DNA of 64,000 bases from assembly GCA_002328485.1 (NCBI GenBank), contig DCUF01000070.1, forward strand, positions 47,114 to 111,113, given 5' to 3'. Under the pieces are notes generated by a model. It was not told the DNA's origin. It saw only the letters and a program-made list of their open reading frames with translations, and did no database searches. Below, piece by piece: positions 53,249 to 59,718 of the stretch. A program made the position numbers and the translations under genes. Within the stretch, counting starts at the first letter, position 1. Every line of letters starts with the position of its first letter. The DNA is from Deltaproteobacteria bacterium UBA2221. GTDB lineage: Bacteria; Desulfobacterota; Syntrophorhabdia; Syntrophorhabdales; WCHB1-27.

Positions 53249-54013
53249 TCAGACCATTAACCTCAAAATTCGAGCGAATTCAGCCTGGATACCGGAAAAC
53301 AGGTCCATAAGAACCGGCGCAATAAAGGCGAGGGAAAAGGAAAGAATGCTGAAACCGACGAAGATTTTCACAGGCAGGCCTTCGACAAAAATGTTCATCT
53401 GGGGCATCATGCGAGAAAGCAAGCCCAGGGAGAGTTCAACGAGAAACAGGGCTACAACCACCGGCGCACCGATCTTCAGGCCAAGGGAGAAAATACTGCT
53501 GGTGCTGCTTACGATGTAGTCCATAAGGCCTTTGGACATGGCGGGCGATCCGAGGGGCAATTGTTTGTAGCTGTCACAGAGGCCCCTGATAATCAGGTGG
53601 TGGCCGTCAGCAGCAAAGAAGATCATGAGGGCCAGCAGGTACTGGAACTGATCGAGGACACCTGTTTGTGTCTCGGAAAAGGGGTCCATGGTCCGGGCAA
53701 AAGAGAAGCCCATCTGAATACTTATGACCTCCCCCGCAGCCTGGATCGCGGTAAAGAGGATACGTATGGCAAAACCGATGGTCGCTCCCAGCAAGGCTTC
53801 CTTCCCGATCGCGAGAAGCAACACATAAGGATTATCCATGGGAATGGCAGGTGGGGGCACCACGCCGATCAGCACAAAAGTCACTACCAATGAGAAGGCT
53901 ACCTTGAAGTAAACCGATACGTTCTTGACGGCAAAAAGCGGGATGAGCCAGAAGACGGATGCCACCCTCACGAAGATAAGGAAATACCCAGGGACCTTGA
54001 GGAGTTCTTCCAA
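53249..54013 (-). CDS. fliR: flagellar export protein FliR
   Basis: Multi-spanning protein with LKVPGYFLIFVRVASVFWLIPLF, MGFSFARTMDPFSETQTGVLDQFQYLLALMIFF and GLLSRMMPQMNIFVEGLPVKIFVGF, all FliR hallmarks. 254 residues. Part of the FliP5Q4R1 export gate. In order with fliQ and flhB. Confidence 0.96.
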   Translation of the reverse strand: MEELLKVPGYFLIFVRVASVFWLIPLFAVKNVSVYFKVAFSLVVTFVLIGVVPPPAIPMDNPYVLLLAIGKEALLGATIGFAIRILFTAIQAAGEVISIQMGFSFARTMDPFSETQTGVLDQFQYLLALMIFFAADGHHLIIRGLCDSYKQLPLGSPAMSKGLMDYIVSSTSSIFSLGLKIGAPVVVALFLVELSLGLLSRMMPQMNIFVEGLPVKIFVGFSILSFSLAFIAPVLMDLFSGIQAEFARILRLMV

Positions 54014-54015
54014 CG

Positions 54016-54285
54016 CTACCTCACGTACAAGGGAAGGTTCGTAAACAGGTTGATGGTAAAGGACGTCAGTTGATTGAGCATCCAGGGAAACAGGATCAGG
54101 AGGCAGACAACCACCGCCAGGATCTTGGGAACGAATGTGAGCGTCATTTCATGAATCTGCGTGGCGGCCTGAAAGATGCTCACGATGAGGCCAACTACCA
54201 TGGTGGTGAGCAGAATAGGCGACATGACGAGCATCGCCGTCTTCATTGAGCTGCTAAAAATTTGAAGTACAAGGTCCTGACTCAT
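54016..54285 (-). CDS. fliQ: flagellar export protein FliQ
   Basis: Two membrane helices; MSQDLVLQIFSSSMKTAMLVMSPILLTTMVVGLIVSIFQAATQIHEMTLTFVPKI is the FliQ pattern. The ATG at 54285 is preceded by GGGAGG at ideal distance, giving 89 residues. The 103-116 nt upstream to fliP hold a heptamer repeat array. Confidence 0.95.
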   Translation of the reverse strand: MSQDLVLQIFSSSMKTAMLVMSPILLTTMVVGLIVSIFQAATQIHEMTLTFVPKILAVVVCLLILFPWMLNQLTSFTINLFTNLPLYVR

Positions 54286-54345
54286 AAAACCTCCCAAAAA
54301 GCCGCGTGTTGCATGGTGGGTCTCTGGTGCAGGGAAGGCAAAACC

Positions 54346-54400
54346 AAAACCGGCATAATGCTTTCCGACACCCGACTCCCTACTGCCGACACCCGGTTTT
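54346..54400. repeat. 7-nt-period array between fliP and fliQ, flanked by 8-bp inverted repeats
   Basis: From 54365 the units CCGACAC, CCGACTC, CCTACTG and again CCGACAC run in strict 7-nt register to 54392, then CCGGTTT. AAAACCGG at 54346-54353 and CCGGTTTT at 54393-54400 frame the array. It directly abuts the fliP stop codon. Confidence 0.7.
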
Positions 54401-55162
54401 TCACATAAATCCTTTCACGACGGAACCCACAAGGAGGTTCCAGCCGTCAACAAGCACAAAGAGCATAAGTTTGAAGGGGAGCGAGATAAAGATGGGCGGC
54501 AGCATCATCATACCTGCCGAAAGCAGAACGCTCGAGACCACCATGTCTATGATGAGAAACGGTATATAGAGGAGAAATCCTATCTGGAAGGCCCGTTTGA
54601 GTTCGCTTATGGCAAAGGCCGGAACCAGAACCCGGAATGGCACCTCGTTTTCGTTCTTGGGTCGTTCCACTCCAGCCATGTTGACGAAGAGGGCAATATC
54701 CTTTTCCCGGGCAAAGCGAAGCATGAAGGTGCTCATCTCCTTCGACGCCTTTCCCGTAAACTCCTCGAAGGAGATCTGCTTCCCCATGTAAGGGGCGAGT
54801 GCTTGCGTATGGATGCGCTCAAAGGTGGGACCCATGATAAAAAAGGTCAGGAATAATGACAGCCCCACGATTACCTGATTCGGTGGAAGTTGCTGTATCC
54901 CAATAGCCTGGCGCAGAAAGGAAAGCACGATGACCACCCTGGTAAAGGAAGTCATCAACAGGAGAATTGCGGGAGCAAAGGCAAGAACAGTCAGAATGAT
55001 GGCAATATTGACAAGATTTCTGCTCCCGTCAGCGCCCGTGAGCATCCCCATCAAGTCGGCTTTTTCAGCGCCGATCCTATCCTTCTGCACCGTCTTCGCA
55101 GATAGTGAGCATGGAAGAACAAGCATACAAATGGCGATAAGGCATATCACCAACGTCCTCAC
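54401..55162 (-). CDS. fliP: flagellar export protein FliP
   Basis: Signal peptide (about residues 1-21) then ILLLMTSFTRVVIVLSFLRQAIGIQQLPPNQVIVGLSLFLTFFIMGP, and the C-terminal FQIGFLLYIPFLIIDMVVSSVLLSAGMMMLPPIFISLPFKLMLFVLVDGW, the FliP signature. 253 residues. Overlaps fliO by 4 nt. Confidence 0.97.
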   Translation of the reverse strand: MRTLVICLIAICMLVLPCSLSAKTVQKDRIGAEKADLMGMLTGADGSRNLVNIAIILTVLAFAPAILLLMTSFTRVVIVLSFLRQAIGIQQLPPNQVIVGLSLFLTFFIMGPTFERIHTQALAPYMGKQISFEEFTGKASKEMSTFMLRFAREKDIALFVNMAGVERPKNENEVPFRVLVPAFAISELKRAFQIGFLLYIPFLIIDMVVSSVLLSAGMMMLPPIFISLPFKLMLFVLVDGWNLLVGSVVKGFM

Positions 55163-55443
55163 GACAGGTCCCCTTCCTTTTTGTCTTTTTGCCAGTGGTA
55201 CAGTAATGAAACCTGATCCTGTCCGATCGCCAGGAGGAAAGTGCGGTCCTTTACGTCCACGACGGACAGGAATTTTCGGTAGCCCAGATGGATAGTCTCT
55301 CCCTTTCTTATGGCGGTATCCCCCGATCTCGGTTTCAGATTGAGCTTCAGTCTTCCCGCATACCGGTTAACGATTGCGAGAACCGAGAGCATGGCAAGAA
55401 GAACGAATAGTACCTTTGCAAAGGCGATGTAAACGTTTTCCAT
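55159..55443 (-). CDS. fliO: FliO-type flagellar export assembly protein
   Basis: 94 residues: an N-terminal membrane helix (about 6-26) and a small basic beta domain with HLGYRKFLSVVDVKDRTFLLAIGQDQVSLLYHW, the FliO pattern. A poorly conserved chaperone for FliP assembly. Called from position between fliN and fliP together with the pattern. Confidence 0.85.
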   Translation of the reverse strand: MENVYIAFAKVLFVLLAMLSVLAIVNRYAGRLKLNLKPRSGDTAIRKGETIHLGYRKFLSVVDVKDRTFLLAIGQDQVSLLYHWQKDKKEGDLS

Positions 55444-55453
55444 CAGAATCTTC

Positions 55454-55756
55454 TCACGCGAGTTTCTGAACCCTTTCCTTCGGGGCCGCTATTTCTGCCA
55501 TTCGTATGCCGAGCCGTTCGTTCACGACAATGATCTCGCCTCTACCCAGGAGTCGCTCGTTTACGTAGATCTCGACTGCCTCCCCCGCCGTCTTGTTCAG
55601 CTCGATGATGGCCCCTTTCGATAGGGAGACGAGTTCTCCTATGGTCATCTTTGTCCGTCCTATCTCGACCGATATCTCCACGGAAACATCGAGCAAACTG
55701 TTGAGATCGAGTTCCATTCGTCCGCCCGACCCCTGCTCTCCACCAAAAGCGTCCAT
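55454..55756 (-). CDS. fliN: flagellar switch protein FliN
   Basis: 100 residues consisting of the SpoA/C-ring domain: LDVSVEISVEIGRTKMTIGELVSLSKGAIIELNKTAGEAVEIYVNERLLGRGEIIVVNERLGIRM. The N-terminal extension of many FliN proteins is short here. Forms the lower C-ring with FliM and is 12 nt downstream of it. Confidence 0.96.
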   Translation of the reverse strand: MDAFGGEQGSGGRMELDLNSLLDVSVEISVEIGRTKMTIGELVSLSKGAIIELNKTAGEAVEIYVNERLLGRGEIIVVNERLGIRMAEIAAPKERVQKLA

Positions 55757-55768
55757 GTAGCCTCCCTC

Positions 55769-56746
55769 TTACTCGGTAAATTCCTCGACCATTATGGCTT
55801 TGTTGCCCTTGAAGGCCCCTATCTTCCCCAGGGCCCTTGCCTTCCCGGCGATCTCCACGGAAACCGGATCATCCATGTGCTTGTCCACCATGAACACCGC
55901 CTCCTCGTTGAGCATCCTGAATTCCTGAAGAGAAAACCTCTTGCGTCCCAGGACGGCCTTAACGTTGAGGGGTATTTCCATAATCCTTTCCCTCAACTGC
56001 CTCATCCATCTCTCCCTCATCTCCCGATCCTCTCTCGATGGCGTCGATACCAGGTAGCTCTTGATGGGCTCGAGGAGTGCCCAGGGCACGCAAACCTTCA
56101 TCCAACTATTCATGTTCTCCAAGGCGATACTGAACTCGGTAAGGTTTATGATCTCTTCCGGTGCTACCATCGTTACGTAGTTGGGATTCATCTCTGAACG
56201 GGAATAGGTGCATGTCATCTGGAAAACGGGATTCCATGCCTTTTCCATCTCAGTACAGACTAGGTCGATGAGCTTCTTGATTACCTTCACCTCTATTTTT
56301 GTAAACTCTCTGCCTTCGATTCTCTGGGCCGATATCTCCGATCCACCGAAGATACTCTCGAGAACCGAGAAGATGAGCTTGGCATCAAAGATGACGATGA
56401 AAAATCCTCTGGGATTCTCCGTGGACACGATGTTCATGTTGGTGGGGAGAGGCAGCGTCTTGACCAGCTCGCTGTACTCCAGGTATTCCATGGGGGCCAT
56501 AAGTATCTCTACCTCCCTTTCCATGAAAAGGCTGAGGGCGGAGGCAAAGTCTTTCGAGAATCGATCATAGACGAATTGGAGGGCAGGCAACTTCTCCTTT
56601 TTTGCCTTGATAACCTTGATAAAGTCATAGGTCTGCGCCTCAACCTCGGGCGGAGGAGGAATGACCTCCTTTTCGGTTTCGACTTCTCCGTCCGAAATGC
56701 CCTTCAAGAGGGCATCTATTTCGTCTTGACTAAGTACCTGGTTCAT
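55769..56746 (-). CDS. fliM: flagellar switch protein FliM
   Basis: N-terminal CheY-P binding motif LSQDEIDALLKG, middle CheC-like domain with FSKDFASALSLFMEREVEILM and ENPRGFFIVIFDAKLIFSVLESIFGG, and C-terminal SpoA domain (IMEIPLNVKAVLGRKRFSLQEF). 325 residues. The intact N-terminal motif shows the motor is CheY-controlled. Confidence 0.97.
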   Translation of the reverse strand: MNQVLSQDEIDALLKGISDGEVETEKEVIPPPPEVEAQTYDFIKVIKAKKEKLPALQFVYDRFSKDFASALSLFMEREVEILMAPMEYLEYSELVKTLPLPTNMNIVSTENPRGFFIVIFDAKLIFSVLESIFGGSEISAQRIEGREFTKIEVKVIKKLIDLVCTEMEKAWNPVFQMTCTYSRSEMNPNYVTMVAPEEIINLTEFSIALENMNSWMKVCVPWALLEPIKSYLVSTPSREDREMRERWMRQLRERIMEIPLNVKAVLGRKRFSLQEFRMLNEEAVFMVDKHMDDPVSVEIAGKARALGKIGAFKGNKAIMVEEFTE

Positions 56747-56756
56747 CTACCCCTCA

Positions 56757-57242
56757 TCACGGAATGATGATGTCCGTTATATATACGGACCTTAGGTCGC
56801 CTGGCTTCAGGAGGCCCTTCAATCCGGCTACGAGTTCCTGTTTCAAAGGTTCGCGGCTCTGTACATCAATCAAGATCTCCGGGGTCTTTGCACTCAGTAT
56901 GTAAAGTGCCCTATCCCGCAAAACCGGCGTAATCTTCTTTGCCTCTTCCACCACCTTCGCGTCTTTTAGCTCGACCGCTAAAGACACCTTTGCAAAACGG
57001 GTGGTGTTGCTGGCAAGATTGAAGATGAAGGGTTCAAGGGTGAGTATGGGTCCCACTTCCTCATGCTTCCTCTCCTGCTTTTTTTCTGCAGCCTCACGCC
57101 CCAGAATCTTATCCCCATAGAGAAAATAGGTCCCTGCGAGAGCGCCCAGCAGTAGAACGGGCAAGACGATGAGCATAATGAGCTTCATTTTGCCTTTGCT
57201 CTTAGCCTGTATTTCCATTCCGTTTTCAGATCCGTTTGCCAT
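56757..57242 (-). CDS. fliL: flagellar basal-body protein FliL
   Basis: One membrane helix (about residues 18-40) and a periplasmic domain with LEPFIFNLASNTTRFAKVSLAVELKD ... TPVLRDRALYILSAKTPEIL ... VYITDIIIP. 161 residues. Surrounds and stabilises stators. AGGGGG lies 9 nt before the ATG. First gene of the export operon with a sigma-54 promoter at 57272-57287. Confidence 0.94.
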   Translation of the reverse strand: MANGSENGMEIQAKSKGKMKLIMLIVLPVLLLGALAGTYFLYGDKILGREAAEKKQERKHEEVGPILTLEPFIFNLASNTTRFAKVSLAVELKDAKVVEEAKKITPVLRDRALYILSAKTPEILIDVQSREPLKQELVAGLKGLLKPGDLRSVYITDIIIP

Positions 57243-57271
57243 CGAGCGGTCCCCCTTTTGAAGCCTAAATG

Positions 57272-57287
57272 AGCAATATGTGTGCCA
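57272..57287 (-). promoter_or_regulatory. sigma-54 promoter for the fliL operon
   Basis: On the minus strand TGGCACACATATTGCT, a full match to TGGCAC-N5-TTGCW. The -12 C is at 57273, so transcription should start near 57261, leaving a ~19-nt leader that contains the fliL ribosome binding site. Likely drives fliL through fliA and perhaps the che genes. Confidence 0.87.
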
Positions 57288-57300
57288 GCGCGGAAAAGCA

Positions 57301-57349
57301 GTGTTAAGTGCTTAGTGTTATGTGCTTAGTGAACAGCGTAAGGCGTTGG
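57301..57349. repeat. 7-nt-period array upstream of the fliL promoter
   Basis: Seven units in strict 7-nt register, including GTGTTAA, GTGCTTA (twice), GTGTTAT, GTGAACA and GCGTAAG. The units resemble those of the flgI array read on the minus strand (GTGCTAC, GTGCTAT, GCGCTAT). It begins 14 nt upstream of the -24 box of the fliL promoter. Confidence 0.75.
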
Positions 57350-57527
57350 TTTTTCAGAGATTGACCAAACTCAAGAATGCTGGCGGGATATCGTCGGGAC
57401 AAATTCGTTTAAGAGCGGAAGTGCGGGAACCGCGGGCCAAGAAGAAGCGATAGGGATCGGATTAACATTTCTCTGTCATTCGATTGACATAATAACTGAG
57501 TGAGGTGAGCCCTATGATGGGAAAGAC
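57350..57527. other. unassigned part of the flgE-fliL gap
   Basis: 178 nt with no gene. It contains an AT-rich stretch with TTGACATAATAAC at 57484-57496, which could be a plus-strand promoter but lacks correctly spaced partner boxes. Upstream-activator sites for the fliL promoter would be expected in this interval, but none can be identified by eye. Confidence 0.35.
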
Positions 57528-57623
57528 GTGAAATGGTGAGGTGGCGAAATACGGTAAAACCTTCGGAAAGCGCCGCTATTCGACCTTTACCATTTTCCTA
57601 TTTCGCTATTTTCCCATTTGTAC
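57528..57623. repeat. palindromic 8-nt-period repeat in the flgE-fliL gap
   Basis: Left arm (57528-57559) has units GTGAAATG, GTGAGGTG, GCGAAATA and CGGTAAAA. Right arm (57584-57623) has units ATTTTCCT, ATTTCGCT and ATTTTCCC in the opposite direction. Same unit family as the cheA-cheW repeat at 40564-40647: CAAATGGGAAAATAGCGAAA here versus GAAATGGGAAAATAGTGAAA there. Confidence 0.72.
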
Positions 57624-57639
57624 CTTTACTGTTCGAGAT

Positions 57640-57733
57640 GGGCGACGTGAGCCCAGCTATTCTTTAGCAGGCAACTGCCCGCGCGAGGGGGAGGCTCCGC
57701 GGGGTTTTTTCGGGGAGGGGGCGACGCGAGCCC
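57640..57733. repeat. pair of 15-bp direct repeats around a GC-rich hairpin
   Basis: GGGCGACGTGAGCCC (57640-57654) and GGGCGACGCGAGCCC (57719-57733) differ at one base and each is a short self-complementary hairpin (GGGC/GCCC). A related GAGGTGAGCCC occurs at 57501-57511. Between the two copies lies the terminator-like hairpin at 57678-57710. Confidence 0.6.
57678..57710 (+). terminator. plus-strand intrinsic terminator-like hairpin without an upstream gene
   Basis: CCCGCG (57678-57683) pairs with CGCGGG (57698-57703), 14-nt loop, followed by G and six T (57705-57710). The T-tract makes this a plus-strand signal, yet all genes here run on the minus strand, so it may end an unannotated small RNA or belong to the repeat element. 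Confidence 0.45.
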
Positions 57734-57740
57734 CAAATGA

Positions 57741-57767
57741 AAGGGCTGCCATTGTGAGGCAGCCCTT
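57741..57767 (-). terminator. intrinsic terminator after flgE
   Basis: Perfect 10-bp stem AAGGGCTGCC/GGCAGCCCTT with a 7-nt loop, about 27 nt after the flgE stop. The following minus-strand bases (TCATTTGG) are only moderately T-rich. It would separate fliK-flgD-flgE from fliL. Confidence 0.65.
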
Positions 57768-57793
57768 ATGGATCGGTTAGAGGCCGTTATCCC

Positions 57794-59086
57794 CTAACGC
57801 TTGATATTCATGAGTTCATCCAGCATCTGGTCTGTGGTGGTGATAACGCGGGAGTTTGCCTGATAGCCGCGCTGGCAGGTAATGAGGTTGACGAACTCCG
57901 TGGCAAGGTCTACGTTCGACTGTTCCAGAGAGTTTGCGCTGATCCCACCCAGAGCACCGCTTCCTGCGGAATTCGTATAGGCCACCCCTGAATCGATGGT
58001 TTCGGTAAAAAGGTTTCCTCCCTCCTTACGGAGCCCGTTGGGGTTGTTGAAGTTCGCGAGGGTAATCTGGTACAGATAGAGAATCTGCCCGTTGGAATAG
58101 TGGCCGGAGATCGTGCCGTCCTTTGACACCGAGATACTTTCAAGCTCACCAGGGGCATAACCGTCCTGGGTCTGGAAGGTGGTAGTCGATGCCGTCTGAT
58201 ACTGGGTGCTTGCTCCACCGCCGGACCTCTTTCCAAACTCGATTGCTACGGTCTGGCCGTCCGAACTCTGTCCTGGGAATACAAAGGTGGGCGTTCCACC
58301 TGTGTCAGTTGGGTCGGCTGGGTCGTCTACCAATAAGCCGTTCGTATCGAACGTTAAATTACCGACACCGCCGACAGGTGAGGCACAATCGTTACAAACC
58401 GCCGCCCATTGCCACACGCTGTTTCCATCGTCATCGATGCCGTCATACCTGAAGTAGACATTGACGATATGGGACTGTCCCAGCGCGTCGTAGACGGTGA
58501 GGGATGAGCTGTAATCAGAATCCTCGGGGTTTACAGTATCAGAGGTGGTCCAGTCGGTTGCATTTTTTACCGTTGTGGTAGCCTGGAGGTTTACTGTCAT
58601 TTGGATTGACTCGGTTTCCTTGGGCTGGCTTAATCCCTGAGGGATAACGATATCAGTCGGAACCCCTGTACGTGTATTGGAGGTAGCGTTTATCGGCCAT
58701 CCTTGCAGTACATATCCCGCCCCGTTCGTAAGGTAGCCCTCTTTATCGAACGCGAACTGGCCGGCTCGGGTATAGTAGGCGGTGTCGCTGTTTTGGTTTT
58801 TTACGATGAAGAATCCGTCTCCGCCGATTGCCAGATCGGTTGCGCTCTCTGTGGTCTGAAATGAGCCCTGGGCAAAATTAGTACTTACCGAAGACACGGT
58901 TGTTCCCCTGCCGACCTGGCTTTGTCCTGACGCGGAAGATATGTTCTGATAGAGCAGATCGGCAAAGGTCGTGGAGCTCGATTTGAAACCGATGGTGTTG
59001 GAATTTGCAATGTTGTTACCCACCACGCTGATGGCGTTGCTGTTTGCCTGAAGGCCGCTGATACCTGAATAGAGTGAACTGAGCAT
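57794..59086 (-). CDS. flgE: flagellar hook protein FlgE
   Basis: N-terminal MLSSLYSGISGLQANSNAISVVGNNIANSNTIGFKSSSTTFADLLYQ and C-terminal SNVDLATEFVNLITCQRGYQANSRVITTTDQMLDELMNI are FlgE hallmarks; the central ~250 residues form the exposed hook domains, including TVYDALGQSHIVNVYF. 430 residues. A cysteine pair in the D1/D2 region (CNDCASP) is unusual for a hook protein. 15 nt downstream of flgD. Confidence 0.96.
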   Translation of the reverse strand: MLSSLYSGISGLQANSNAISVVGNNIANSNTIGFKSSSTTFADLLYQNISSASGQSQVGRGTTVSSVSTNFAQGSFQTTESATDLAIGGDGFFIVKNQNSDTAYYTRAGQFAFDKEGYLTNGAGYVLQGWPINATSNTRTGVPTDIVIPQGLSQPKETESIQMTVNLQATTTVKNATDWTTSDTVNPEDSDYSSSLTVYDALGQSHIVNVYFRYDGIDDDGNSVWQWAAVCNDCASPVGGVGNLTFDTNGLLVDDPADPTDTGGTPTFVFPGQSSDGQTVAIEFGKRSGGGASTQYQTASTTTFQTQDGYAPGELESISVSKDGTISGHYSNGQILYLYQITLANFNNPNGLRKEGGNLFTETIDSGVAYTNSAGSGALGGISANSLEQSNVDLATEFVNLITCQRGYQANSRVITTTDQMLDELMNIKR

Positions 59087-59101
59087 ATTCTCCTCCTCCC
59101 T

Positions 59102-59710
59102 TTAGTCTCTGATGCCTGTAATTTGGTTTGTGCTGTAAGCGTAGCCGTTTGCCAGTACCACGGCGGTGCTGGTGTCACCCAGCTCCACGCCAGCTATGGT
59201 GTTGTAGACCTTAAGACTGCAAGACGTGGCCCTTCCGGCATAGGTGGCACTGACCGATGCCGTTACCGTTGAGTCTCCGTCGTAGGTGTATGTCAGAGAG
59301 TCCCCGGCGTTGAATGATACTTCCTTTGTATTGCCGTCCGCCCCTTTGAGGGTAAGGGTCACCTTGTCATAGTTACCCGAAGGGGTAATTACCACCTGGT
59401 CGCCCTTCGATAAGGTGGAACTGCCCACACAGGCCTTTTTACCGACCACCGACAACCACCCGATCTGGTCGACTTTGCTCGACGATGCATACATGGCGTC
59501 GAGGGTATCGGAGATATTGTTCAACTTTTCCACCTGTGTCAGTTGGGTCATCTGGGTCATCATCTCCGTGGGATCCATGGGATCAAGAGGGTTCTGGTAC
59601 TGGAGCTGCGTGACGAGGAGCTTGAGAAAATCATCCTTGTCCAAACCGGTAGCGGTGGTACTCTTCGCCGTTGTTGCGGCCGTTGACCCACTTACACCTG
59701 CGACACTCAT
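59102..59710 (-). CDS. flgD: hook cap protein FlgD
   Basis: N-terminal TGLDKDDFLKLLVTQLQYQNPLDPMDPTEMMTQMTQLTQVEKLNNI is the FlgD signature, followed by a small Ig/Tudor-like beta domain (about 80-200). 202 residues. Guides hook polymerisation and is then discarded. Lies between fliK and flgE. Confidence 0.95.
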   Translation of the reverse strand: MSVAGVSGSTAATTAKSTTATGLDKDDFLKLLVTQLQYQNPLDPMDPTEMMTQMTQLTQVEKLNNISDTLDAMYASSSKVDQIGWLSVVGKKACVGSSTLSKGDQVVITPSGNYDKVTLTLKGADGNTKEVSFNAGDSLTYTYDGDSTVTASVSATYAGRATSCSLKVYNTIAGVELGDTSTAVVLANGYAYSTNQITGIRD

Positions 59711-59718
59711 AGGGCCTC

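Noticed and set aside
57541..57780. 79-codon plus-strand frame in the flgE-fliL gap
   Set aside because: It translates the octamer repeat, the GC hairpins and the terminator; low-complexity product, no coding signs.
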